DNA of 64,000 bases. Source: Duganella sp. Leaf126 (GTDB lineage Bacteria; Pseudomonadota; Gammaproteobacteria; Burkholderiales; Burkholderiaceae_D). This document shows, piece after piece, positions 38,001 through 46,907 of the stretch (within the stretch, counting starts at the first letter, position 1; each line of letters starts with the position of its first letter). The position numbers and the translations under genes are program-made. The stretch spans positions 793,229 through 857,228 of the forward strand of contig NZ_LMNW01000001.1 in NCBI RefSeq assembly GCF_001423125.1, given 5' to 3'. The notes below the pieces were generated by a model. That model worked only from the letters and a program-made list of their open reading frames with translations. It did not search any database and was not told where the DNA came from.

Positions 38001-41000
38001 TGGTTTTTCACCAGCGTGGTGGCGTCGGCGCGCAGCGCGGCGTTCGGGTAGATCACCGAGCCGGCCAGGCGGCCGTAGAGCTGGGCGTCGGCTTCGGTGG
38101 CGTTGAGCTGGCGCAGCACGACCTGGCTGTGGGTCCACGCCAGTTCGAACACCCGGTCGGCCAGATGACGGTCGTGGTACTTGTCGATCAGTTGCAGCGC
38201 GGCGTCGCGCTGCTCGGTCATGCCGGTCACCATGTCCACGGTGGCGGTCTGGTCGGGCTTCAAGGTGATGGTGCAACGGATCGCCACCACCGGATCGAGT
38301 ACCGAGCCCTGGCTGCCGGACAGCAGGCCGTCGGCCAGCAGCGCCTGCGGCGCGGCAGCGGTATTGCCCCGGCCGATGAAGCGCGAGCGGTCGGTCTCGT
38401 ACGACATGCTGCCCACAGCCGCGTCGTGCACGGCCATCGTGTGCATCATGTACGGCATCGCTTCGTTGCCGCCGCGCGGACGGCGCGTGCACAGGATCGC
38501 GTGTTCAGCGGACAGGATTTCAGTCTGCACGAACAGCTTGCTGAACGCCGGATGGGCGGCATCGGCGGCCGCCGGCGCCATCACCACTTCGGCAAAGCTG
38601 GTCACCTCGATGGTGCGGGTGCGATCCGAGTTGTTGGTGATGCGGGTGCGGCGCAGTTCGATATCGTCCTCGGGCGAGACCACGATTTCCGTGTACAGGT
38701 CGATGCCGTTGTCGGCGCGGCGGAATTCGGCGCGGCCTTCCGAGAAGATCACCTCGTGGTGGCGCGGCTCCACCAGCGTGGGCTGGTACGTGGTGGACCA
38801 GAACTCGCCGTCGTCCACGTCGCGCACGTAGCAGAACATGCCCCAGTTGTCGCGCGTGCTGTCTTCGCGCCAGCGGGTCACCGACTGGTCCTTCCAGCGG
38901 CTGTAGCTGCCGCCGGCATTGGTCACCATCACGTGGTAGCGGCCATTGGAGAGCAGCTGGGTCTCGGGCACCGGGGTGCTGTGGGCCGTCATCACGCGCA
39001 GCGGCATGCCGGCGTCCGGCGCCGTGGTGCGGATCGCCGCCGATTCCACCGAGGTGGAATGGAAGGCGCCCATCTGCGGGCTGCGCTCCTGCAGCACCAG
39101 CAGCGTCGATTGCAGCAGCGGGTCGGATTCGAAGCGGCGCTGCATCGGGCGATCGTGCAGCAGGTAGCTGAGGGCCAGGAAGCCCATGCCCTGGTGGTGG
39201 ACCATGAACGAGCGCACCACGGCGTGGCTGACGCCGCGCGGCAGACGCGTCGGCGTGTAATCGACCGCCTCGAAGAAGCCGTAGCGGCCCATGAAGCCCA
39301 GGCCGGCCATTTTCTGCAGATTCTGGCACGACGCTTCCGGCTGGACCATCAGGCCCATCATGCTGGCATACGGCGCGATCACGAGGTCGTCGCCGAGGCC
39401 GCGCTTGAGGCCCAGGCCCGGCACGCCGAACGCGCGGTACTGGTAATTGAGGTTGGCGTCGGTGGTGTTGTAGCCCGACTCCGAAATCCCCCACGGGACG
39501 TTATGCTGCTTGCCGTACGCGATCTGGGCGTCGATCACCGAGTGATAGGTCTGGTCGAGCAGCGTGCTCTCGTACGTGGGCATGACCAGCAGCGGCATCA
39601 GGTATTCGAACATCGAGCCGCTCCAGGACAGCAGCACCGGCTTGCCGCCGACGATGCACAGCTGGCGACCGAGCGCGAACCAGTGGTCCTGCGGCAGCTG
39701 GCCCTGGGCAATCGCGACGAAGCTAGCCAGGCGCACTTCGGAAGCGAGCAGGTCGTAGTAACTGGCGTCGAGACGGCGCTCGCTGACGTTGTAGCCGATC
39801 GCCAGCAGGTTGGTGGTCGGGTTGTACAGGAAGCCGTATTCCATCTGCGCGAATGCATTGCTGCGCTGGGCCAGTTCGGCCAGCTGGCGCATGCGCTCGT
39901 GGGCCGCAGCGCCGCCCTGCTCCAGGAACGGCGCCATCTGCTGGCGGCGCTCCACTTCGGCCGGGGCCAGGTCGGTGACGGGAATCGCGGCGCCGGCATT
40001 GGCCAGCGCTGCCAGTTCGCGCAGCGTCGGTACGCGCAGCAGCTTGGTATCGAGCACGGTGTCGGCAGGCAGCTTGACCCACGGCGTGAACAGGGTCAGC
40101 TCTTCGAGTGCGGCGTGCGCCTGCTGCGCCAGCGCGGCACTCCACATCACGACATCGGGATCGACATGGCGGGCGGCCAGGGCCTGCAGCGCGTCGGCAG
40201 CCTGCACCACGCGCGTGAGCCATGCGTACAGCTGCTGCAGGTGGCTGGCGTCGGGCCGCGCCGCCAGCACTTCCTGGACCGCCAGCAGTTCCGGCGCGCC
40301 GGCGACGGCCACGGGTACAGCGTCGGCCGCATCGGCTGCCGCAGCATCGGCTGCCGCAGCATCGGTCGTCGCGGCGGTAGCAGCAGTTGCTGCAGTTGCT
40401 GCAGTAGTTGCGGCAGCAGCGGCGGCAGCGCCGCTGTCTCCTGCTTCCAGCGTTTCTTCCAGCACGCGCAAGGTCGTCAGCAGGCCATCGACGTATTGCG
40501 GACCGACCACCGGCTGGTCGTACATGCCGGTCAGGCCAGGTTGCAGCGTGAGCAGGTGGCCGGCCAGGTTGCCGCTGTCCACGGTGGAGATGTACACCGG
40601 ATGCAAAGGCCGCAGCGACTGCGTGTCGTACCAGTTGTAGAAGTGGCCGAGGTGGCGTTCCAGCTGGTCCATCGTGTCGAGCGTGGCGCCGGTACGGGCC
40701 ACCAGCTGGGCGCCCGTAATGAAGCCGAAATCGTGGGCGGTCAGGTTGGCCAGCAGCGCCATGCCGATATTGGTCGGCGAGGTGCGGTGGGCGATGACCT
40801 GGTTCGGATGCTCCTGCACGTTATCGGGCGGCAGCCAGTTGTCTTCCGGTCCCACGAAGCGGTCGAAATAGGCCCAGGTGCGGCGCGCCAGCTTGTTCAG
40901 GAATACCTGCTGATCGGTCGCCAGGTCCGCATTGCGGCGCTTGATCGGGCGGCTGATCCAGTCGGCCACCGCCGGCGCCACCAGCCACGCCAGCAGGAAC

Positions 41001-43942
41001 AGCGCGGCCGGCGCCAGGCTGGCGGGACGCCAGGCCAGCAGCATGGCGCCGACCAGCAGTGCGGTCACGGGTGCCGCCCACATGGTGATCCAGGTGCTGG
41101 TGGTGGAACGGGCCAGCGCGGACGCGCGCCATTGCAGTAGGTGGCGGCGCGAGACATACATGCGGAACAGGCTGCGCACGATGGCGTCGAGATTGAAGTA
41201 CGCCTCGTACGGCAGGAACGTCAGAGTCAGCAGCGCGTGACTGAGCTGGATGCCGACGCTGTTGCCGGTCGTGCGCAGGTGCTGGTCCCACAGCGTGTCT
41301 TTCGGACGGTGCAGCAGGTCGTGCAGCGCGTTCACCAGCGGCGGCAGGAAGATCACCGTGAGCACGGCGCCGGTCCACAGCCACGGCGCCGGCAGCCAGC
41401 GCCAGGCCACGACCAGCGCGATCACCAGCGCCGGCGCCACCAGCGAGCGGCGCAGGTTGTCGAACAGCTTCCAGCGCGACAGTAGCGACAGCGGATTCTT
41501 CTCGCGGCGGCGTCCCGGGCCCGGCACGCGCGGCAGCAGCCAGCCGAGCAGCTGCCAGTCGCCACGGATCCAGCGGTGGCGGCGGGCGACGTCGTCGCTG
41601 TAGCGGCTCGGATACTCTTCGTACAGCTGGGCGTCGCTCATCAGGCCGGCGCGCACGTACGCGCCTTCGAGCAGATCGTGACTGAGCACCTGGTTGTCGG
41701 GCAGACGGTGGCCGAGTACCTGCTCGAACACGTCCACGTCGTAAATGCCCTTGCCCACGAACGAGCCTTCCAGGAACACGTCCTGGTACACGTCGGAGAC
41801 GGTGCGGGTGTACGGATCGATGCCCGGCTCGCCGCCGCACAGCTTTTCGTAGCGCGAGGCGCTCTTGCTGGGCAGGCTGACGGCCACGCGCGGTTGCAAA
41901 ATGCCGTAGCCATCGACCACGCGGCCCAGCGCCTGGTCCACGCGCGGGCGGTTCAGCGGGTGCATCATGGTCGAGATGAAATCGCGCGCCGCGTCGCGGG
42001 GCAGCTGGGTGTCGGTATCGAGCGTGATCACGTACCGGATGCTTTCCAGGTCGGTGGTGTCGCCGACCACCAGCGAAAACTTGTCGCGCGCGCCGCCGCG
42101 CAGGTAGCGGTTCATGTCCTGCAGCTTGCCGCGCTTGCGCTCAAAGCCCATCCATACCCCTTCCTGCGGATTCCACAGGCGGGGCCGGTGCAGCAGCAGG
42201 AACGGCGTGGCCGGATCGCCATTGAGGTGCAGCGCGTACTTGCGGTTCAACTGCTCGACCGACGCGCGCAGATGCTCGGTCAGCGCGGTGTCGCCAGGCA
42301 GGGTTTCGGTCGGCGCATCGGCAAAGTCGGTGAGCAGGCAGAAACGCAGGTTCGGATCGCGGTTGGCCAGGAAGCGCACTTCCATCTGCTGGCACAGGTC
42401 GTCGATGTTTTCGTGGCTGTAGACCAGCGTGGGCACCACCACCAGCGCGCGCGCATCGGCCGGAATGCCGTCCTCGAAGTCCATGCGCGGCAGCGGCTTG
42501 GGCTGGGTGACCTTGGTGGTGATCCAGTTGACCAGGTTGAGGGCCAGCTGGCTGCTGCCGATCAGCGCCAGCACGCCCATGGCGAACAGCAGTGCGCCGT
42601 GCACGCCGTGGAAGGCCGAGCGTTCCAGCAGCAGCGCGGTGGCGATCACCGACAGCACCACAATGGCGCCCAGGTACGACGTCAGCGGCGAGGCGCTGCT
42701 GGTGCGCTGTAACGATTCGATCCACGGACGGCGCATGCCGGCCTGCTTTTCCAGCGCCGCCTGGCCGCCGCCGATCAGGTAGAACCCGACATGGCTGTGC
42801 CGCGGGTTGTCGCTGGCGGCATGCGCCTGCGCCAGCTGCAAGGCTTGCTGCGCCACTTCGAGCTCGGTGTGGTCGGAACGCTTGGCGATATTTTCGATCA
42901 CGTGGCGGTAATGGTCGCGGGTGGCGAATTCCATGCGGCCGTACACGCCGGCCGGGTCCTGGCGCAGCGTCTGTTCGACCATGCTCATGGTCTCGACGAA
43001 CTCCTGCCAGTCCATGGTGCCCAGGTAGCGCAGGCTGCCGATGCTGTTGGCGATCGACACCTGGTCTGCAGCCTGCTGCTGGATCTCGACCTGGATCTGC
43101 TGCTCGATGGTCTGGCCGCTGTCGGCCAGGCGGCTGGTGATCCACGACAGCGCCATGGTCAGCGCCGGGCTTTGTCCCTGCAGGCGGCGCGACAGTTCGG
43201 CCACGAAAGCGCTGGTGATCGGCGGATTGGAACGGGCCATGTCCGCCACCTTGAGAATCAAACCACTGGGGTTCTTTTCGGCTTCCTCGCTCAGCTGGTC
43301 GGCCCAGCTGTTGGCCAGGTCGCGCTCGGCGCGGTTGTCCGCCACCCGGGCAGCCACGCGGCGCAGGTTTTCGATCAGCGCCAGGCGCAGCATGATCGGA
43401 ATCGCCCACAGCTCGCCCAGCTTGAGCGGCGCCACTTCCTGGTACGCGGCCACGAAGCGCGACAGCGATTCCGGATCGACGCGGCCGTCGCCGTGCGAAA
43501 TGACTTCGAGCGCCAGCTTGTACACGCGCGGGCAACCTGCCGGCGCGCCCCGGGCCAGGCGCGGCAGCTCCTTGCTGTAGTCCTTGGGCAGGTGGCGGCG
43601 CGCGATCCGGATCTGCTCCTCGATCAGGTACAGGTTATCGAGCAGCCACTCGGAGGCCGGCGTGATCTGGCGACCGTCCTTGATGGCGGCCGTCAGCTCG
43701 TCGCAGGTGGTGCCGATCACGGCGGCGTTCTCGGTCAGGCGCGCCAGCAGCTGGTCGCCGCCGCCGCGCTGGCTCAGTTCATGGTGCGCTGCGAGCGAAC
43801 GGCCGTGGGCGGCCATCTGCGCCGCGCTGAACAGCTCGGCCCGTAAGGGTAAATCCTCGTCTTGTTCGGAGACCATCGAGGCCGTGTTCGATTCGCGAAA
43901 GCCGAGCGACATCTCGGGCAGCAGGGGACTGGACTTGTTCAA
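35057..43942 (-). CDS. ndvB: Cyclic beta-1,2-glucan synthase, NdvB/ChvB type
   Basis: About 2961 residues, typical for the family. From N to C: a helical cytoplasmic region; membrane helices (around the stretch VVLSVIATALLLERSAF); a GT84 glycosyltransferase-like domain with DTDTQLPRD and RRHRWIRGDWQLLGW; more membrane helices; two carbohydrate-binding/GH94 regions (SGSMFEYLMPLL, GCDWNDGMDKVG, GYVPGVRENGGQYTHAAIW). The enzyme polymerises UDP-glucose, cyclises and releases periplasmic cyclic glucans. The TTG start at 43942 was chosen because GAGG precedes it by 6 bases; ATG 43912 is the alternative. An Ala/Thr-rich insert (about nt 40310-40440) interrupts the linker. Single-gene unit. Confidence 0.92.
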   Translation of the reverse strand: MNKSSPLLPEMSLGFRESNTASMVSEQDEDLPLRAELFSAAQMAAHGRSLAAHHELSQRGGGDQLLARLTENAAVIGTTCDELTAAIKDGRQITPASEWLLDNLYLIEEQIRIARRHLPKDYSKELPRLARGAPAGCPRVYKLALEVISHGDGRVDPESLSRFVAAYQEVAPLKLGELWAIPIMLRLALIENLRRVAARVADNRAERDLANSWADQLSEEAEKNPSGLILKVADMARSNPPITSAFVAELSRRLQGQSPALTMALSWITSRLADSGQTIEQQIQVEIQQQAADQVSIANSIGSLRYLGTMDWQEFVETMSMVEQTLRQDPAGVYGRMEFATRDHYRHVIENIAKRSDHTELEVAQQALQLAQAHAASDNPRHSHVGFYLIGGGQAALEKQAGMRRPWIESLQRTSSASPLTSYLGAIVVLSVIATALLLERSAFHGVHGALLFAMGVLALIGSSQLALNLVNWITTKVTQPKPLPRMDFEDGIPADARALVVVPTLVYSHENIDDLCQQMEVRFLANRDPNLRFCLLTDFADAPTETLPGDTALTEHLRASVEQLNRKYALHLNGDPATPFLLLHRPRLWNPQEGVWMGFERKRGKLQDMNRYLRGGARDKFSLVVGDTTDLESIRYVITLDTDTQLPRDAARDFISTMMHPLNRPRVDQALGRVVDGYGILQPRVAVSLPSKSASRYEKLCGGEPGIDPYTRTVSDVYQDVFLEGSFVGKGIYDVDVFEQVLGHRLPDNQVLSHDLLEGAYVRAGLMSDAQLYEEYPSRYSDDVARRHRWIRGDWQLLGWLLPRVPGPGRRREKNPLSLLSRWKLFDNLRRSLVAPALVIALVVAWRWLPAPWLWTGAVLTVIFLPPLVNALHDLLHRPKDTLWDQHLRTTGNSVGIQLSHALLTLTFLPYEAYFNLDAIVRSLFRMYVSRRHLLQWRASALARSTTSTWITMWAAPVTALLVGAMLLAWRPASLAPAALFLLAWLVAPAVADWISRPIKRRNADLATDQQVFLNKLARRTWAYFDRFVGPEDNWLPPDNVQEHPNQVIAHRTSPTNIGMALLANLTAHDFGFITGAQLVARTGATLDTMDQLERHLGHFYNWYDTQSLRPLHPVYISTVDSGNLAGHLLTLQPGLTGMYDQPVVGPQYVDGLLTTLRVLEETLEAGDSGAAAAAAATTAATAATAATAATTDAAAADAAAADAADAVPVAVAGAPELLAVQEVLAARPDASHLQQLYAWLTRVVQAADALQALAARHVDPDVVMWSAALAQQAHAALEELTLFTPWVKLPADTVLDTKLLRVPTLRELAALANAGAAIPVTDLAPAEVERRQQMAPFLEQGGAAAHERMRQLAELAQRSNAFAQMEYGFLYNPTTNLLAIGYNVSERRLDASYYDLLASEVRLASFVAIAQGQLPQDHWFALGRQLCIVGGKPVLLSWSGSMFEYLMPLLVMPTYESTLLDQTYHSVIDAQIAYGKQHNVPWGISESGYNTTDANLNYQYRAFGVPGLGLKRGLGDDLVIAPYASMMGLMVQPEASCQNLQKMAGLGFMGRYGFFEAVDYTPTRLPRGVSHAVVRSFMVHHQGMGFLALSYLLHDRPMQRRFESDPLLQSTLLVLQERSPQMGAFHSTSVESAAIRTTAPDAGMPLRVMTAHSTPVPETQLLSNGRYHVMVTNAGGSYSRWKDQSVTRWREDSTRDNWGMFCYVRDVDDGEFWSTTYQPTLVEPRHHEVIFSEGRAEFRRADNGIDLYTEIVVSPEDDIELRRTRITNNSDRTRTIEVTSFAEVVMAPAAADAAHPAFSKLFVQTEILSAEHAILCTRRPRGGNEAMPYMMHTMAVHDAAVGSMSYETDRSRFIGRGNTAAAPQALLADGLLSGSQGSVLDPVVAIRCTITLKPDQTATVDMVTGMTEQRDAALQLIDKYHDRHLADRVFELAWTHSQVVLRQLNATEADAQLYGRLAGSVIYPNAALRADATTLVKNHRGQSGLWAYAISGDLPIVLLQIKDSSNIELVRQMVQAHAYWRLKGLVVDLVIWHEDQSGYRQLLHDQIMGLIASGIDAQAIDRPGGIFVRMGDQIATEDRILLQTVARVIISDSRGTLAEQIKRPGPPLLRMPPLATDHRNDARSEDRSDDAAGSDVVAAPRAKRVLQLENGIGGFSEDGREYVITTGEDQRTPAPWSNVLANAGFGTVISESGQAYTWHENAHEFRLTPWHNDPVSDASGEAFYLRDDSTGEFWSPSALPARGTGDYTTRHGFGYSVFEHTESGIATEMTTFVATDAPIKYTVIKVRNDSPVERKLSVTGYVEWVLGDMRSKSGMHILTELDPVSGALFARNQYNTDFTGRLAFFNCDAALRTVTADRTEFLGRNGSLAAPVAMRRARLSGKVGAGLDACAAIQAPLELLPGQEREIVFVLGVAGRRNADASSMVQRHRSVDAAHEALAAVHAHWEQTLGAVHIETPEPALDVIANGWLMYQTIACRIWARSGYYQSGGAFGFRDQLQDAMATIHTRPQLLRDQLMLCAAHQFVEGDVQHWWHPPSDRGVRTKCSDDYLWLPLGVWRYVSSTGDLSILEENLPFIEGRLLKPEEESYYDLPGRSGQSGTLYEHCVRAIRHGLRFGEHGLPLIGSCDWNDGMDKVGEHGKGESVWLAFFLCEVLQRFAEVAEMKDDDAFAQECREQSVKLAANVEQHAWDGEWYRRAYFDDGTPLGSHSNEECQIDSISQSWGVLSGVANPVRVRGAMEQVNQRLVRRDSGIIQLLDPPFDKAGPNPGYIRGYVPGVRENGGQYTHAAIWTAMAFARLGNTERAWELARMINPVMHGADAENVSTYKVEPYVVTADVYAVAPHVGRGGWSWYTGSSGWMYRLIVESLLGVTRGAHELTLAPRMPAEWNGFTLTYRHASSTYVIRVARAAPGQAATLTVDGVTREGNVLALDDTGQTHQVQLLLPALPAAAAAVEAPAAAS
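40310..40440 (-). repeat. Low-complexity Ala/Thr/Asp insert within ndvB
   Basis: On the minus strand the segment encodes runs of Ala with Thr and Asp (AAATTAATAATAATAATTDA and AAAADAAAADAADA). At DNA level it contains repeated GCAGCAATTGC/GCTGCCGCAGCATC-like units. It keeps the frame and sits between clearly conserved domain blocks. Confidence 0.75.
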
Positions 43943-44074
43943 CTTAAACCTCGCTTGGACGTGCGCGACAAAACCGCGCTCTATGCTGCCGGCGCGGTGC
44001 TTAATAGGATGTGTGCCAAGCAAGGATATGCTTTGTAACAATTTGCTACTGTGCGCTTGCGTACATAAACGACA

Positions 44075-44102
44075 AGGGCCGCTCGCGGCGGCCCTGTTTT
44101 TC
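44075..44102. terminator. Hairpin with T-run between the desulfurase fusion and ndvB
   Basis: The stem AGGGCCGC/GCGGCCCT with loop TCGCG is followed by a T-run on the plus strand (44097-44102); on the minus strand the hairpin is followed by TTGTCGTTT. It probably terminates the desulfurase transcript before ndvB, with imperfect T content in that direction. Confidence 0.65.
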
Positions 44103-44125
44103 TCCCTAGCGCTCCCAGGGAGCGA

Positions 44126-46198
44126 TCAGGCGGCGAGCGCCAGTCCCCCGGCCAGGCTGTAACTGCCCGGATGACCGAGCCGGCGCAGGCACTGCGCCGC
44201 CTTCATGCTGCGGTTGCCGCTGCGGCAGACGAACACCAGCGGCTGATGGGTATTGCCCCGCAGCCACAAACTGGCATGCTCGACCAGGCGGCTCAGCGGC
44301 ACGCTCTGCACGGCGCGGTTGCCGGTCGCCACGCCTGCCAGCGCCGGGGGAACGGTTGCAGCAAACTCGTAAGGCTCGCGCACATCGATCAGTACTGCAT
44401 CGGGATGGCTGTCGAGGAAGGCGGCCAGCGTGCTGCTGTCGAGTTGCAGGTCGGCGGCGACGGCTGCCAGCGGGCCTGCACACAGCAGGTTGCGGGCATC
44501 GCGCGTGGGGCACAGCAGGGTCTGCCCGGTGGTGAGCGCCGGCAGGGCCAGGTCGCCGTGGGCGGTGAATGCAAACCGCACCATGTCGGCCGGCAGGCTG
44601 GCGCCGTCCTTGATACCGAGCAGGTAGGCGCGCGCCCCCTCGCCGGCGGTCACCTGCGCCAGGACCTGGCTGCCGATGGCAATCGCGGCAACTTCGGCGC
44701 CGTTGCCCAGCACCAGGCGGTGGGCGGTCAGCGCCGGCCAGCCGTAGCCGTCGGTCGGCGCGGCGGCGTCGAAGTGCGCGCCCAGCGCGTGCGCCAGCGC
44801 GCCGTGATCGGCGTGGGCAGTGGTCGCGACGATGGCCTGCACCCGGTAATTGTGGCCGCGCACGATGGCCGTGATGCGCGCGGTCTGCGCCGGCAGCGGG
44901 TCGATGACGATGCAGCTGCGGCTGGCCGCGTCCAGCACCAGCCAGCTGCACTCGCCTTCTGTGCCCAGCTGCCGCAGGCCGTCGTCCGGTTCGGCGCTGG
45001 GCTGGTCGGCGATCATGCCGGCAGCGCGCAGCGCGGCGCCGCAATGGGCGATGCGCTCGCACGCGGTGGCGATGGTGGCGTCGTCCACCATGGCGCCGAA
45101 CGACATGCGGATGGCGCCGGCGCTGCGCCACAGCGGCAAGCCCATGGCGTCGAGCACGTAACTCGGGGCGGCCTTGCTGGCCGAGCAGGCGCTGCCCGCG
45201 CTGACCCGCACGCGCGCCGCGTCGAACACGTCCATCAGTTCGCGGCTCGAGACGCCCGGCACCGCGAAATTGAGGGTGGTGGGCAGCGACTTGTCGAACG
45301 CGTTGTTGAACACCGTACCGGGCAGCGCCGCGCGCAGGGCGTCGGCCAGGCGCGCGCGGTAGCCGTGCAGCTGGGCGTGGGACGGGAAGGTGTCGCCCCG
45401 CTCCAGCGCGGCCAGCACCACGCCCAGCGCGGCGATGCCGGCCATGTTCTCGGTGCCCGAGCGCTGGCCCGTCTCCTGACCGCCGCCCATGACCAGCGGC
45501 GTGAACGGCGCCCCGGCCCGCACATACAACATGCCGATCCCCTTGGGCGCGTGCAGCTTGTGGCCGGAGAATGGCGCGTAATCGATGCGGGTGGCGGCCA
45601 GGTTCAGTTCCAGCTTGCCCAGCGCCTGCACGCAATCGACCATCCACAATGCGCCCGTGCCGCTGGCGGCGAGGACGCCAGCAATGCCGTCGAGGTCACT
45701 GATCACGCCGGTCTCGTTGTTGGCGGCCATGGTGCAGACCATGGCGGCATCCGGCGCCAGCGTGCGCAAGGCCGCCAGGTCGTGCCGGCCGTCCGCATCG
45801 ACCGGCAGCGCGGTCAGGGTCAGGCCGGCGCCGAGCAGGCGGTTCCAGTGCGCCAGCGCTTCCGGTACGGCCTTGTGCTCGGTGGCGCCGTACACCAGCA
45901 ACTTGCCGACCGGCTCGCCACGGGCCTGGCGCTCGCGCACCGCCACCAGCGCCGACAGCACGGCCGTCTGGATGCCCTCGGTGGCGCCGCTGTTGAACAT
46001 CAGTCGCCCGTCCCCGACGCCCAGCAGGCGCACCGCGCACTGGCGCGCCTGGTCGAGCACGACCTTGGCGCGCAAGCCGGTGCCGTGGGCACTGCTGGGA
46101 TTGCCGTAGCGCTGGCCCATGATGTCGGCGGCCGCCAGCGCCGCAGCGGGCAGGACGCAGGTGGTGGCATTGCCATCGAGGTAGATGTCGTTATTCAT
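44126..46198 (-). CDS. Fusion: cysteine desulfurase - degenerate ETHE1-like - rhodanese
   Basis: 690 residues, ATG at 46198. Residues 1-390 form a class V NifS/IscS-like desulfurase with PLP lysine K214 (SGHKLHAPKG), catalytic C338 (SAGSACSASKAAPSYVL) and the active-site HK (TEHKA). Residues about 415-575 resemble an ETHE1-type metallo-beta-lactamase persulfide dioxygenase (IVIDPLPAQ, then TAHADH at 460-465), but the first zinc His is Thr460. Residues about 595-690 form a rhodanese with C658 (CRSGNRS). It is probably a self-contained pathway from cysteine to enzyme persulfide with sulfur relay. It is divergent from an AsnC/Lrp regulator, which suggests cysteine-responsive control. Whether the middle domain is active is uncertain. 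Confidence 0.85.
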   Translation of the reverse strand: MNNDIYLDGNATTCVLPAAALAAADIMGQRYGNPSSAHGTGLRAKVVLDQARQCAVRLLGVGDGRLMFNSGATEGIQTAVLSALVAVRERQARGEPVGKLLVYGATEHKAVPEALAHWNRLLGAGLTLTALPVDADGRHDLAALRTLAPDAAMVCTMAANNETGVISDLDGIAGVLAASGTGALWMVDCVQALGKLELNLAATRIDYAPFSGHKLHAPKGIGMLYVRAGAPFTPLVMGGGQETGQRSGTENMAGIAALGVVLAALERGDTFPSHAQLHGYRARLADALRAALPGTVFNNAFDKSLPTTLNFAVPGVSSRELMDVFDAARVRVSAGSACSASKAAPSYVLDAMGLPLWRSAGAIRMSFGAMVDDATIATACERIAHCGAALRAAGMIADQPSAEPDDGLRQLGTEGECSWLVLDAASRSCIVIDPLPAQTARITAIVRGHNYRVQAIVATTAHADHGALAHALGAHFDAAAPTDGYGWPALTAHRLVLGNGAEVAAIAIGSQVLAQVTAGEGARAYLLGIKDGASLPADMVRFAFTAHGDLALPALTTGQTLLCPTRDARNLLCAGPLAAVAADLQLDSSTLAAFLDSHPDAVLIDVREPYEFAATVPPALAGVATGNRAVQSVPLSRLVEHASLWLRGNTHQPLVFVCRSGNRSMKAAQCLRRLGHPGSYSLAGGLALAA

Positions 46199-46292
46199 GT
46201 AAAAAGGTGCGGGACGGTCGATATGGACTAAACAGTTTATCGAAATTTCCCGAAGAAAATATGCCAAAACTCCTGCATAATCACCATCAAAA

Positions 46293-46306
46293 AGCATATT
46301 TATGCT
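46293..46306. promoter_or_regulatory. Palindrome AGCATA-TT-TATGCT in the divergent Lrp/desulfurase region
   Basis: A perfect 6-bp dyad with a TT centre, in an AT-rich 159-base region between the divergent desulfurase fusion and AsnC/Lrp genes. It resembles an Lrp-type site (AG...CT arms, AT-rich centre) but is one base longer than the classic consensus. Confidence 0.5.
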
Positions 46307-46357
46307 ACCTGATAAATGGGGGTAGAATGAATCTCCTTTCAGACGGCGGTTAACCCC

Positions 46358-46828
46358 ATGCACTCTCTCGACAAATACGATTGCGCCATCCTGGCCGCCC
46401 TGCAGATCGACGGCACCCTGTCGGTCGCCGCGCTCAGCGAGAAGGTAGGTCTGTCCAGCACGCCTTGCTGGAAACGCATCAAGCGCCTCGAGGACGAGGG
46501 CTATATCGAGCGCCGGGTCGCCATCGTCAACCGCCGCAAGGTGGGCTTGCCGGTGACGGTCTACGTCAGCGTGCGCACCGGTCAGCACGACGCCAAGTGG
46601 CTCGACCGCTTTGCCGCCGCTGTCATGGCGCTGCCCGAAGTACAGGAGTTCCACCGCATGAGCGGCGATGTCGATTACCTGCTCAAGGTGGTCACCACCG
46701 ATATCGACGGCTACGACGCCTTTTACAAGCGGCTGATCAAGGTGGGGCAGCTGACGGGCGTGTCGTCGGCGTTCTCGATGGAGCAGATCAAATTTACCAC
46801 CGCCTTGCCACTCGACTTGCTCCAGTAG
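46358..46828 (+). CDS. AsnC/Lrp-family transcriptional regulator
   Basis: 156 residues. The N-terminal helix-turn-helix (about 5-60: DCAILAALQIDGTLSVAALSEKVGLSSTPCWKRIKRLEDEGYI) is followed by the RAM ligand-binding domain (VTVYVSVRTG, VQEFHRMSGDVDYLLKVV). It belongs to the short Lrp group that includes the cysteine-sensing DecR/CuyR-like regulators. It is divergent from the cysteine desulfurase fusion across a region with a palindrome, so it probably regulates that gene in response to an amino acid, most likely cysteine (inference). Confidence 0.93.
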   Translation: MHSLDKYDCAILAALQIDGTLSVAALSEKVGLSSTPCWKRIKRLEDEGYIERRVAIVNRRKVGLPVTVYVSVRTGQHDAKWLDRFAAAVMALPEVQEFHRMSGDVDYLLKVVTTDIDGYDAFYKRLIKVGQLTGVSSAFSMEQIKFTTALPLDLLQ

Positions 46829-46907
46829 CGTGGGTCCCGGTCCACGCGTGGCGAGCTGAACATATCATGCCGTGAGATAATGCTGCTTTTAAATATCTGA
46901 TGGCACC

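Noticed and set aside
35009..41140. Open frame of about 2000 codons opposite the cyclic-glucan synthase
   Set aside because: Composition is Arg/His/Gln/Val-rich as expected for antisense of a GC-rich gene; no recognisable domain; the minus-strand ndvB explains the region.
43943..44041. Longer start for ndvB at 44041
   Set aside because: It is a TTG without a ribosome site, and the extra residues do not resemble the family; the TTG at 43942 with GAGG upstream is preferred.
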